DNA of 64,000 nt from NCBI GenBank assembly GCA_029203125.1, contig CP119317.1, positions 3,100,001 through 3,164,000 of the forward strand, read 5' to 3'. The position numbers and the translations under genes are program-made. The notes beneath the pieces were generated by a model. That model had not been told where the DNA came from and made no database searches. It saw only the letters and a list, made by a program, of their open reading frames with translations. The DNA comes from Candidatus Cohnella colombiensis. Its GTDB lineage: Bacteria; Bacillota; Bacilli; Paenibacillales; Paenibacillaceae. Shown here one piece after another: positions 33,253 through 41,711 of this stretch (position 1 is its first letter; every line of letters begins with the position of its first letter).

Positions 33253-34770
33253 CTACCTCACCGACTGGCTCAACTCAATCCCGTCGGCCACTCTCAGTTC
33301 GGCTCCATCAATGTTGTCCATGATGTTTTCGACCATACTGAGGTGCTCCCCGGCATCGATCCTGATGCCGTTAGCTGCCTGTCGTATGACGTTGTGTTCG
33401 ATCCTGATGCCTGATGGGATTCCTCTGCCCCGTCCGTCAGCACCACGGTCATCCCTGAGCCGGATGGCCCAGAACCCATCAGTCCCTCCAGTGATGTAGT
33501 TACCGTTCAACTTCGTGTCCGGCGCATTACGTACCTCGATGCCGGCCTTCGAATCCTCCCCGGCGGTGATCTTGTTGTTCTCGATGAGGGTGTCAGGAGT
33601 TCCCAGGATGACAAGGACTCCCTGACGGTTTCCAATCAGGTCGTTGGAGTGCACCCAGTTTCCAGGTCCTGAGGCGTCGTGCTTGTTCTTAGCCCCGCCA
33701 GAATTACCTAGCGCAATTCCCGCCTTCTTCCCGCCGATGACCGTATTGTCCCGGACCTCATTCAGATATTCACCCTCACCGTGCAGGTCGATGGCGTCGA
33801 GGAGGCTACCGACGATGGTGTTTTCCGCTACGAGATTGTTGTGCGTGGGAAACTGTAGCAGAATCGCGTGCCGCAAATGCTTGCCATCGAAGATATTGCC
33901 GATGACGACGTTATGCCGGGAATCGTTGGTGGCATCCGGATCGTGCTGGTCCACTGAGCCCTCGATAGCGATGCCGTATCCCTGTCCGCCAGGGCCGACG
34001 GCAGTTGCCCCACTGACGTAGTTTCCAGAGAGGGTCACTTCACGGCTGGCCTTGACAGAGATGCCGTGGCGCTCGAACCTGCGGATGCCCAGGTTCTCCA
34101 CCAAGACTCGGGAGCTGGACTGCCCTTTGTGGGCTCCGAGGTGAATCCCGTACTTCGGGCCGCCACCTGCGTCGCCGTCGTCGGGGTCGTCGCCGAGAGG
34201 ACCCTCATGACGGGATGTGATGGTGAAGTCAGCGACGATGACGTCGTGAACCCCAGAGCCGCGGATCACCCGGCTGTTATTCTCGCCATCGAAGGAGGTC
34301 AGCAGTACTGTGCTCTCCCTGCCTTCGCCGCGAAGGTCCACACCGCTGCGCAACACGATGTTCGCCGACTCGTCGGCCGGATCAGTTGTGCGCAGGTCAT
34401 ACGTGCCAGCTGGCAGCAAGACCTCATCACCCGGTACGGCTTCGTTCAGTGCCGCACGGATGGCTGCTGCATCGTCGTGTGAGTCTGGAGCTGGATCTGC
34501 CCCAAAGTGTGTGACGTCCAAGGTCCTGCCCGTGACCGGCCCCGGCGTCGGAACCTCGATTGGCGCGCCGGAACGGTCCACCAAGCCGGGGATGTGCCAG
34601 TCGCCGTGACCGGACGGCGCGGGTCCCACGGCGTCATCGCTCCCGACCGTTCCGGCGGGTTCTCGGGCGGTGCATGCGGTCAAGAGGATCACAAGAACAA
34701 GGGCCACCCACCACGAATGCGCCGGACCTCGCTGGCTGTTCCGAACGGATTCCTTCATCAGACTTTTCAC
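33253..34770 (-). CDS. Right-handed parallel beta-helix lipoprotein, actinobacterial-like
   Basis: A 505-aa secreted lipoprotein. The N-terminus has an Arg-containing signal and lipobox (VALVLVILLTACTAREP). From residue ~85 it begins LDVTHFGADPAPDSHDDAAA, a pectate-lyase/polygalacturonase-type opening (xxFGAxxDGxxDDxxA), and continues with beta-helix coils (VLVENLGIRRFERHGISVKA, NVVIGNIFDG, LVAENTIVGSLLDAIDLHG, DTLIENNKITAG). It probably binds or cleaves a polysaccharide outside the cell. Base composition is extreme for the window: one 60-base line (34561-34620) counts 75% G+C. Codon use and loop composition (DDPDDGDAGGG) look actinobacterial, so transfer is likely. The start is GTG 34770. 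Confidence 0.78.
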   Translation of the reverse strand: MKSLMKESVRNSQRGPAHSWWVALVLVILLTACTAREPAGTVGSDDAVGPAPSGHGDWHIPGLVDRSGAPIEVPTPGPVTGRTLDVTHFGADPAPDSHDDAAAIRAALNEAVPGDEVLLPAGTYDLRTTDPADESANIVLRSGVDLRGEGRESTVLLTSFDGENNSRVIRGSGVHDVIVADFTITSRHEGPLGDDPDDGDAGGGPKYGIHLGAHKGQSSSRVLVENLGIRRFERHGISVKASREVTLSGNYVSGATAVGPGGQGYGIAIEGSVDQHDPDATNDSRHNVVIGNIFDGKHLRHAILLQFPTHNNLVAENTIVGSLLDAIDLHGEGEYLNEVRDNTVIGGKKAGIALGNSGGAKNKHDASGPGNWVHSNDLIGNRQGVLVILGTPDTLIENNKITAGEDSKAGIEVRNAPDTKLNGNYITGGTDGFWAIRLRDDRGADGRGRGIPSGIRIEHNVIRQAANGIRIDAGEHLSMVENIMDNIDGAELRVADGIELSQSVR

Positions 34771-34826
34771 GTCCTTCCTTGACTTTTTTCGCCCCTCTCG
34801 TCACCCATGGGTGCGTCGAGAAAAGC

Positions 34827-34874
34827 GGTGAGCCCGCGTACCTCGGCTTAATTCGCCGAGCCCGCGGGCTCACC
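34827..34874 (-). terminator. GC-rich long hairpin between the GH3 and beta-helix genes
   Basis: A perfect 12-bp stem (GGTGAGCCCGCG / CGCGGGCTCACC) encloses a second stem CTCGGC/GCCGAG. It sits downstream of the GH3 stop on the minus strand. The arm composition is like that of the beta-helix gene, so it probably came with the transferred DNA. Confidence 0.65.
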
Positions 34875-34881
34875 TTCTTCG

Positions 34882-34904
34882 GGATGTCTATACTATAGAC
34901 ATCC
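34882..34904. promoter_or_regulatory. Perfect 23-bp palindrome (11-bp arms, single central base)
   Basis: GGATGTCTATA, then C, then TATAGACATCC. It lies between the GH3 stop codon and the GC-rich hairpin, upstream of the beta-helix gene. It may be an operator for that gene or a recombination scar; it has no T-run. Confidence 0.5.
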
Positions 34905-34918
34905 ACCATCCAAATATT

Positions 34919-37900
34919 TTACAGCTTGATTCCTAGGTCTAAGTTAACGTTAAGAACCCGAATAATCATAGTTACTGACTCAGCTCTAGAAGCAGTAGAT
35001 TTAGGATCGAACTTTCCGTCACCTTTACCACCGACAATCCCAGCATCAGATAACTGGTTAATTGCATCTTCCGCCCAACTACCGGATATGTCTGTGAATT
35101 TAGAGATACCGGAAGAATCGCTCATGTTCATTACCTTAGAGAGAATAGTCGCCATCTCGGCTCTAGAGATTTGATTATTAGGCTTAAATGTACCATCAGT
35201 ATAACCATTGATGATATCATTACTCTTCAGAGCATTGATTGCGTCTGCTGCCCAACTGCCTTTTGTGTCAGCAAATGATGAATCTCCTTTTGGTTCGATT
35301 CCCAGCGCCTTCACTAGCATTGTAGCGAATTCAGCTCTAGTTACCTTAGCATCAGTCTTGAAAGAACCATCAGTATATCCGCGCACGAATCCAATCTTAG
35401 CAGCAAGCTCGATCGCACTCGCACTCCAGTTGGTTTTCAACACGTCTTTAAATTCTACTATAGCAGTTGATTCGAGAGCTTTAATTACTTTCTCCTTAAC
35501 AACCTCTACATTTACAACCGTCGTATCGAACAAAGGTTTTTCTGGTTTTGGCTCAGGAGTTCCGTTGTTGCCATTGTTGCCATTGTTGCCATTGTTACCG
35601 TTGTTACCGTTGTTTCCGTTGTTTCCGTTGTTTCCGTTGTTTCCGTTGTTTCCGTTGTTTCCGTTGTTTCCGTTGTTACCGTTGTTGCCATTGTTGCCAT
35701 TGTTGCCATTGTTACCGTTGTTGCCATTGTTACCGTTGTTGCCATTGTTTCCGTTGTCCTTGCCGTCATCCTCGCTGACTTTGAAGTTCAAAGGGATGTC
35801 TTTTTCCAGCGGAGTGTCTGCAGAGGAACCACCGACATGCACGCGGTACTTTCCGTCAACAGTAGCCCACTCGCCGTCAGCCCAGTTCGCTAGGTTGTCT
35901 GGTTCTTCCGGAACGAAATAGGAGAATGGGTGGTTAGAGTCAGCCTGGTTAACTCGTACAGTCACCTGCTTGCTCTCACCTGGTTCAAGGTCCACCTTCT
36001 TGAAGTTGACTAATCGCTTAGACGGTTGTCCTGCCTCGTCCGGCAGTGTCAGGTAAACCTGTGCCGCTTCAGCGCCGGCAACGTCACCAGTGTTCTTGAC
36101 GGTGAAGGACACGTCAATACCGGACAACGTTCCTTTACCTTGGACTTTCTTCACCTTAAGACCGTCATACTCGAAGGTCGTATACGACAAGCCGTACCCG
36201 AATGGGAAGACCGGCTCCACGTTGTTGGCTTCGTACCAGCGGTAGCCCATCTCTAGGCCTTCGGTGTACTTAGCGATTAGCTGTTTGGAACCGTTACCGT
36301 ACGCTCCTGGACCACCTGGCTTGCCAGTATCGTGACGAGTTCCAGGGAACTGCTCTTCGGTTGCGAATGCTGCCTCACGCTCAGTGGCACCGAACGTCAT
36401 CGGCAACTTGCCCGAAGGATTGACCTTACCATAAAGCAGGTTAGCGACGGCATTGCCATCTTCCATACCTGGGTACCATGCCTGAAGAACTGCAGGGACC
36501 TCATCCAACCACGGCATGATCACTGTACCAGAAGTCTTCAATACTACAACTGTGTTTTCCGCGTTGGCTTCCATAACCGCGTCGATCAACGGCTCTTGCT
36601 CAACCAAGCCCGTTTCGTAGTTCAAGGCTGGGAATCCGAGGGTATCACGGTCCACGGTCTCATGTGGGTTGTCTCCGATCATGAGAAGCACTAAGTCGGA
36701 CTTAGCGGCTAACTCGGCAGCAGCTTTCGGGTCACGGCCATCGTTGTACTTGACTTTAGTTTTGTATCCCAGTTCTTTGATAACATTCTCTAAGCCTTGC
36801 TTTGGTGTGACCGTATATGGAGTCACTACATAATCATTGTCGTCACGAACAGAGCGAGGAGCCATCTTTGCCGAACCAGCGAACGTATGAATGCCGATTA
36901 ACGCGATTGTCTTTGGCTCGCCGTCCAGTGGTAGGAATCCGTTATCGTTCTTCAACAGAACGGAGCCTTGCTCGGCCATCTTCCGTGCGCTAGCGCCGTT
37001 AAGCATCGGATCAACGATCTCCGGCATGAACTTGTCGTAAGGCTTATCCATGTGGCCAAACTCGATCATCTTGATGTAACGCGGACGAAGTAGATTGTCG
37101 ATGTCGTCCTCAGTCACTTGACCAGATTCGAGGGCCGCCTTGATCTTCTTCTCAGTGTAGTACTGCGGTGCCCAGTCGAGCTCGACATTCATGCCCGCCT
37201 TGATGGCAGCGACCAAATCGTGAATCGCGCGACGGTCACTCATGACGTAACCGTCGAAGCCCCATTTGCCCCGCAGAGCGTCCTGGAGTAGCTCCGAGCT
37301 GTCGCAGGCGAAGGTGCCGTTGACGTCTGGGAAAGAGCACATCGCAGAAGCCGGGTCAGCGTCCCTGACGGTCATCTCGAAGGGTAGCATGTACAGCTCG
37401 TTCATAGCATTTGAGGGAACCTGAACACCCATCGTCCAACGCTCGGTCTCCTGCTCGTTACCAGCCATGTGCTTGATCTGGGCCTGTACACCCTGATCCT
37501 GGATACCCTTGACCTGCTGTGTCGCCATTGTACCAGTCAGGTACGGGTCCTCACTGAAGTACTCATAGTTCCGCCCACCGTACGGGTGACGGATGAGGTT
37601 CAGACCTGGTCCGAGAAACACGTGATGCGCGAAAGCTAGTGTCTCCTCACCAAGGATTCGGCCAGCCTCATAGTTTAGCTCGCGGTCGAATGTCGCGGCC
37701 AAAGCTGGAGTAGACGGAAGGCCAGTCGCCTGTGGGTCATTGTTACACGATCCGCCTTTAACGCCCGTACCACCGTTAGTCATGCGGATTGTGGGAATGC
37801 CCAGATCCTCGATCCCACGGATCTGCCGGCCGGTGTCTTGAAACTCACACCCGGGCAGGCTACCCTCAGGCGCGAATTCGCCGTTCTGATACTTGCTACT

Positions 37901-38143
37901 ACCCTTCTTGTTGATGACGACCGTCTCACCAGTGTCGTTCTCATTGAAGCGCGAGATGGCGATCTGCTGGATCTTCTGTTCCATCGTCAACTCATCAATA
38001 AGCAGCTCGGTGCGCTCTTCAGCTGAGAGCTGGGTGTTCATCCAGGGGCTAATCCCTTCCGTTCCACTCGCACTAGCAGGATTTACTAACGCAGAAATGG
38101 ATATCGCTGCTGTCAAAATAATTGAACCAATTCGTTTTATCAT
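34919..38143 (-). CDS. Chimeric GH3 glycoside hydrolase with Asn/Gly linker and three SLH domains
   Basis: A surface enzyme of about 1074 aa. ATG 38143 is preceded by AAGGGAGA at 7 nt. The signal peptide is residues 1-26 (SIILTAAISISALVNPASAS). The GH3 catalytic part runs ~residues 30-780: TIRMTNGGTGVKGGSC, GPGLNLIRHPYGGRNYEYFS, IKHMAGNEQETER and the nucleophile region GYVMSDRRAIHD near residue 305 (SDR where SDW is common). A C-terminal GH3 and FnIII-like part contains PFGYGLSYTTFEY. A NGN linker follows (~795-861), then three SLH repeats (VRGYTDGSFKTDAKVTRAEF, INGYTDGTFKPNNQISRAEM) that should bind the wall. The catalytic DNA is GC-rich (58% in 37441-37500) while the SLH DNA is AT-rich (30% in 35161-35220), so the gene is a fusion. 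The glycan substrate is unknown. Confidence 0.88.
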   Translation of the reverse strand: MIKRIGSIILTAAISISALVNPASASGTEGISPWMNTQLSAEERTELLIDELTMEQKIQQIAISRFNENDTGETVVINKKGSSKYQNGEFAPEGSLPGCEFQDTGRQIRGIEDLGIPTIRMTNGGTGVKGGSCNNDPQATGLPSTPALAATFDRELNYEAGRILGEETLAFAHHVFLGPGLNLIRHPYGGRNYEYFSEDPYLTGTMATQQVKGIQDQGVQAQIKHMAGNEQETERWTMGVQVPSNAMNELYMLPFEMTVRDADPASAMCSFPDVNGTFACDSSELLQDALRGKWGFDGYVMSDRRAIHDLVAAIKAGMNVELDWAPQYYTEKKIKAALESGQVTEDDIDNLLRPRYIKMIEFGHMDKPYDKFMPEIVDPMLNGASARKMAEQGSVLLKNDNGFLPLDGEPKTIALIGIHTFAGSAKMAPRSVRDDNDYVVTPYTVTPKQGLENVIKELGYKTKVKYNDGRDPKAAAELAAKSDLVLLMIGDNPHETVDRDTLGFPALNYETGLVEQEPLIDAVMEANAENTVVVLKTSGTVIMPWLDEVPAVLQAWYPGMEDGNAVANLLYGKVNPSGKLPMTFGATEREAAFATEEQFPGTRHDTGKPGGPGAYGNGSKQLIAKYTEGLEMGYRWYEANNVEPVFPFGYGLSYTTFEYDGLKVKKVQGKGTLSGIDVSFTVKNTGDVAGAEAAQVYLTLPDEAGQPSKRLVNFKKVDLEPGESKQVTVRVNQADSNHPFSYFVPEEPDNLANWADGEWATVDGKYRVHVGGSSADTPLEKDIPLNFKVSEDDGKDNGNNGNNGNNGNNGNNGNNGNNGNNGNNGNNGNNGNNGNNGNNGNNGNNGNNGNNGNNGNNGNNGTPEPKPEKPLFDTTVVNVEVVKEKVIKALESTAIVEFKDVLKTNWSASAIELAAKIGFVRGYTDGSFKTDAKVTRAEFATMLVKALGIEPKGDSSFADTKGSWAADAINALKSNDIINGYTDGTFKPNNQISRAEMATILSKVMNMSDSSGISKFTDISGSWAEDAINQLSDAGIVGGKGDGKFDPKSTASRAESVTMIIRVLNVNLDLGIKL
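35563..35757 (-). repeat. Tandem 9-bp repeats encoding the (NGN)n linker
   Basis: About 21 in-frame copies of a 9-base unit (such as TTGCCATTG, TTACCGTTG, TTTCCGTTG on the plus strand) encode Asn-Gly-Asn. Units differ only at synonymous positions. The tract is a spacer between the enzyme and the SLH anchor and is expected to change length by slippage. Confidence 0.9.
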
Positions 38144-38164
38144 CTTATATTCTCCCTTACATCT

Positions 38165-38389
38165 GTTGTCTTGCAACCAAGCCGTTGTAGTTCAGGTAGT
38201 TCGGCGAAACATAACCGAATTTGCCGTTTACCGATAATTTCAACTAGTAGCCATTCACTTTCTCCAGGACGGTAACGTTGGTGTCCGGCTCAGTAGCTTA
38301 TACTTGGAACTGCTCGCCGACTAACCCGAATGGTAGTTGAAGCTCAGTTCAACTGTGACTGGGGTACCAGTGACGTAGTCTGGCAAGTG
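38165..38389 (-). pseudogene. Degraded bacterial SH3 (SH3b) domain gene
   Basis: The minus strand upstream of the GH3 gene encodes an SH3b-like module with breaks. One frame gives VTVELSFNYHSG-stop-SASSSKYKLL. After a frameshift the next gives EPDTNVTVLEKVNGY-stop-LKLSVNGKFGYVSPNYLN, ending at a TAA. The TAG falls exactly where a Trp (TGG) is usual in this fold. It is the C-terminal domain of a lost wall-associated protein. It ends about 20 bp before the GH3 start. Confidence 0.65.
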
Positions 38390-38691
38390 AAACAAGGCCC
38401 GTTACTCGATTGCTTGCATACTCTTCTTCATGAATCTCCCTTCCCCGCCAGTAAGTATAGCTAGGCAAAAATAGAAGTTTCCATATGATAAAAATTCCAT
38501 TAGAAAAATGAGTGAATGAAAATCCTAATAGGCTCAAGCATTCAATACTTTATGAGAATTCTCTTCTCATGGCGAAGAGAGCCTGTAATCTATACTTTAG
38601 ATTTGAAAACAACTCTGAATATTTTTTGAAAATAAGGTGAAAATACATTAGTCAAATTTAAAAAAGCAATTTTAAGGCGGTCATATATACG
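38390..38691. other. Intergenic region, no gene recognised
   Basis: About 300 bp of AT-rich sequence between the SH3b relic and the MFS gene. It must hold the MFS promoter; no clear operator or ORF with a good ribosome binding site was found. Confidence 0.5.
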
Positions 38692-39894
38692 ATGAGTAAG
38701 AGAAAAGGAAAGCTGTGGACAAATCAATATTTAATAATAATCATATTGTCTTTAGTCATGTTCTCATCCTTCTATATGATTACAGCAGGCTTTCCGATTT
38801 TTGTATCAACCATTAGTGATAATCCTGCGATTGCAGGAATCATGACCACGACCTTAATGTTAGCCTCACTAATTACGCGCTTCTTTGCTAGTGTAATTAT
38901 CCAAAAAGTGAATATGAAATTACTCCTCATTATTTCCCTCTTTTATTTTTTGGGCACAATCGGTCTTACTTTTATAAACAACTCCATCGGTTTTTTAATA
39001 TTCATTAGAGCACTACAAGGGATTGGATTTTGTATGCTTACGAATTTAGTCTTTACGATATCAAGTAATATCGTTCCTAAATCTCGGTTAGGTGAGGGCA
39101 TTGTTTTTTTCGCAATGTCTACAAGCGTTGGCACGACAATTGGGCCATTAATCGCGATATCTTATCTTGCAAAATATTCATTCCGGTCGATGATGATTTT
39201 AACTCTGGGTCTTATGACTTTTTCATTTGTGTGTAGTTTTTTCACCAAAAATAATACGGTTAATACAGAAAAAGAAAGTCCACAGGCGACAAAAAAAGAA
39301 CCTTTCTATAAGTACATGTACGATAAGCGTGTGCTTCTTCCATGTATTTTGGTAGCGTTTAATTATATGGCGATTGCAGGGATAGTCAACTTTATGGGGG
39401 CTTTTGGTAAAGAGATCAGTGTTGGCGGAAGAATTTCACAGTTTTTTATCGCACAAGGCATTGCAATGGTACTCATTCGTGCTTTCTCCGGTAAAATTTT
39501 TGATAAATTTGGTCACCGGATCCTCATTATTCCCGCCGCTATATCAGGGGCTGGAGGGTTGATCTTATTAGGCTACTCTACTCGTATGGGGATGGTTTTG
39601 GTCTCTGGGGTATTATTCGGAGTCGCTTTTGCTATAATCCACCCAATTATTCAAGCTTGGGCATTAACTCTTGTTCCACCTGAGAAAAAGGCAACAGCAA
39701 ATTCCATGCTGCTTATTTTTATAGATTTTGGTTTAGCCATTGGATCAGTAGGACTTGGATTCTTAGTAAAAAGTGTTGGGTACGGCATGACCTTTAGTTA
39801 TTCTGCAGCTTTTATGATTGCTATCTTGATATTGTATCTAATGGGGAGCAAGAAAACGTTAGCATTGGAAGCTAATAAGAAAAAATCATCCTAA
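38692..39894 (+). CDS. MFS transporter (12-TM)
   Basis: A 400-aa major-facilitator permease. Twelve hydrophobic segments are visible; the motif A region is degenerate and the central loop (TKNNTVNTEKESPQATKKEP) is short and polar. Conserved spots: LQGIGFCMLTNLVFTISSNI, GKIFDKFGHRILIIPAAIS. AAGGCGG lies 11 nt before the ATG. It is AT-rich and stands alone between the GH3 island and the alpha-glucosidase operon, convergent with the latter. The substrate is unknown; it resembles YfkF/YxlH-type exporters. Confidence 0.85.
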   Translation: MSKRKGKLWTNQYLIIIILSLVMFSSFYMITAGFPIFVSTISDNPAIAGIMTTTLMLASLITRFFASVIIQKVNMKLLLIISLFYFLGTIGLTFINNSIGFLIFIRALQGIGFCMLTNLVFTISSNIVPKSRLGEGIVFFAMSTSVGTTIGPLIAISYLAKYSFRSMMILTLGLMTFSFVCSFFTKNNTVNTEKESPQATKKEPFYKYMYDKRVLLPCILVAFNYMAIAGIVNFMGAFGKEISVGGRISQFFIAQGIAMVLIRAFSGKIFDKFGHRILIIPAAISGAGGLILLGYSTRMGMVLVSGVLFGVAFAIIHPIIQAWALTLVPPEKKATANSMLLIFIDFGLAIGSVGLGFLVKSVGYGMTFSYSAAFMIAILILYLMGSKKTLALEANKKKSS

Positions 39895-39911
39895 GATAGC
39901 ATACAAAGACT

Positions 39912-39950
39912 AATGGCTTCGCCCCAATTGAAAAGGGGCGAAGCCATTTG
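39912..39950. terminator. Intrinsic terminator shared by convergent genes
   Basis: AATGGCTTCGCCCC and GGGGCGAAGCCATT form a perfect 14-bp stem between the MFS stop and the alpha-glucosidase stop. T-runs are weak on both sides. Confidence 0.65.
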
Positions 39951-40003
39951 ATTAGTACCAACTATATTGCCTTGGCAACACGGGCTGTTCGTAGATGAAT
40001 ATC

Positions 40004-41677
40004 TTACGCCAGATACACGCGAGCTTCGTAAGGTCTGAACGTCAGCTCGTCCGACGAGAGTACAGTCTCTTCAACTGCATAGTTTGACAGCAGTAGCTTC
40101 TGCTCATGCATGACTGCCTCAGGAAGCGCGAAGCGGCACTCTTCGCTACTCATGTTGACGATGACGAGCAACTGGCGTTCTCCCATTGTTCTCGTGTAAG
40201 CGAAAATTTGCTCATGCTCCTCTAGCAGCAAGTCGTACGCCCCGTACACCGCCACCTCATTCTCCTTGCGCAGACGTATCAACCGCTTATAAAAATGATA
40301 AATGGAATCCGAATCGGCGAGATCCTTCTTCACGTTAATATCGGCATAGTTCGGATTTACCCTGAACCAAGGCAACGAGCTCGAAAACCCTGCGTTCGGA
40401 CTAGCGTCCCATTGCATTGGCGTACGGGAGTTGTCTCGTGTCGTTTTACCCATATCGCGCATCAACTGCTCGTGAGATTGGCCGTTCTCGATCGCGATCC
40501 GATAGTGGTTATGCTGCGCTTTATCGTCGAAATCTTCGATGCTGTCGAACGACAAGTTCGTCATTCCGAGCTCTTGTCCTTGGTAGATGAACGGTGTGCC
40601 CTTCATGAGAAAATACATAGTAGCGAGTGCTTTGGCGGAAGGCACGCGGTACTCACCATCGTTACCCAGCGTTGAGACCGAGCGCGGTAGATCATGGTTC
40701 TCAATGAACAGTGCGTTCCATCCCACTCCCTCCATGCCATTTTGCCATTTAGACAAAATACGCTTAAGGCCGACCAAATCCAGTGCGTTGTCGCTCGTGT
40801 TATTCCACAGGCCCAGATGCTCGAACTGGAACACCATGTTAAAGTTTCCGTTCTCCTCACCAACCCAAGCCGCAACGTCTTCCACGTTCTCGATTTTGAC
40901 CCCGTTCGCCTCGCCAACGGTCATGATGTCATATTTCGAAAACGTCTCGGTCTTCAACTCCTGCAGCCATTCATGGATACCCTCGCGGTTCATATGCCCG
41001 TCAAAAGACGGAACGTAAGGAAGGTTGTTCGGATTCGGCAAGTCTGGTAAACCAGGCAGCTTCTTGATGTGCGAGATCGCGTCGATGCGGAAACCGTCGA
41101 TTCCTTTGTCCAGCCACCAGTTGACCATCTCGTACAGCTCTTGCCGTACTGCGTCGTTCTCCCAATTCAAATCCGGCTGCTTGCGCGAGAAAATGTGAAG
41201 AAAATACTGGCCACTCGCCTCATCCAGTTCCCACGCAGACCCTCCAAAGATGCTCTCCCAGTTATTAGGCACGCCACCCTCGACTGGATCTCTCCAAATA
41301 TAGTAGTCGCGTTTGTCGTTATTCATGCTCGCACGCGATTCGAGGAACCAGGGATGCTCGTCAGATGTATGGTTAATGACTAGGTCGATGATTACCTTCA
41401 TTTTACGTGCATGCACTTCTCTCAGAAGCTGGTCGAAATCCTCCATCGTGCCGAACTCGGACATGACACCACGATAATCGGAAATATCGTAACCGTTGTC
41501 GTCATTCGGCGACTGGTAGATCGGACAGAGCCAGATGACGTCGATGCCCAGCTCCTGCAAATAGTCGAGCTTCGCGATAATGCCTTGTAAATCTCCAATG
41601 CCGTCCCCGTTGCTGTCCATGAAGCTGCGAGGATAAATCTGATAAGCTACACTTTCTTTCCACCATGTTCTATTCAT
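40004..41677 (-). CDS. GH13 alpha-glucosidase / oligo-1,6-glucosidase (second of pair)
   Basis: A cytosolic alpha-amylase-family enzyme of about 557 aa that cleaves alpha-linked glucose from malto- or isomalto-oligosaccharides. Family regions: ESVAYQIYPRSFMDSNGDGI, region I VIDLVINHTSDEHPWF, region II GIDGFRIDAISHI (nucleophile Asp), region III MTVGEANGVKIE (acid/base Glu) and region IV FIENHDLPRSVS. The start ATG 41677 follows AGGGG at 8 nt; the longer frame to 41755 is not needed. It lies 34 bp behind a paralogue and a LacI gene. Confidence 0.92.
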   Translation of the reverse strand: MNRTWWKESVAYQIYPRSFMDSNGDGIGDLQGIIAKLDYLQELGIDVIWLCPIYQSPNDDNGYDISDYRGVMSEFGTMEDFDQLLREVHARKMKVIIDLVINHTSDEHPWFLESRASMNNDKRDYYIWRDPVEGGVPNNWESIFGGSAWELDEASGQYFLHIFSRKQPDLNWENDAVRQELYEMVNWWLDKGIDGFRIDAISHIKKLPGLPDLPNPNNLPYVPSFDGHMNREGIHEWLQELKTETFSKYDIMTVGEANGVKIENVEDVAAWVGEENGNFNMVFQFEHLGLWNNTSDNALDLVGLKRILSKWQNGMEGVGWNALFIENHDLPRSVSTLGNDGEYRVPSAKALATMYFLMKGTPFIYQGQELGMTNLSFDSIEDFDDKAQHNHYRIAIENGQSHEQLMRDMGKTTRDNSRTPMQWDASPNAGFSSSLPWFRVNPNYADINVKKDLADSDSIYHFYKRLIRLRKENEVAVYGAYDLLLEEHEQIFAYTRTMGERQLLVIVNMSSEECRFALPEAVMHEQKLLLSNYAVEETVLSSDELTFRPYEARVYLA

Positions 41678-41711
41678 GTGTGCAATCCCCTTTTCGATGT
41701 CTGAGATGATT

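Noticed and set aside
35563..35757. CRISPR-like direct repeats
   Set aside because: The 9-bp unit has no spacers, is in frame, and encodes an Asn/Gly linker.
35208..35921. Plus-strand ORF rich in Leu-Pro repeats
   Set aside because: It is the reverse reading of the NGN tandem repeat and SLH region of the GH3 gene.
33194..38700. Insertion sequence or integrative element carrying the GC-rich genes
   Set aside because: No transposase, integrase, or target-site duplication could be read; only inverted repeats are seen.
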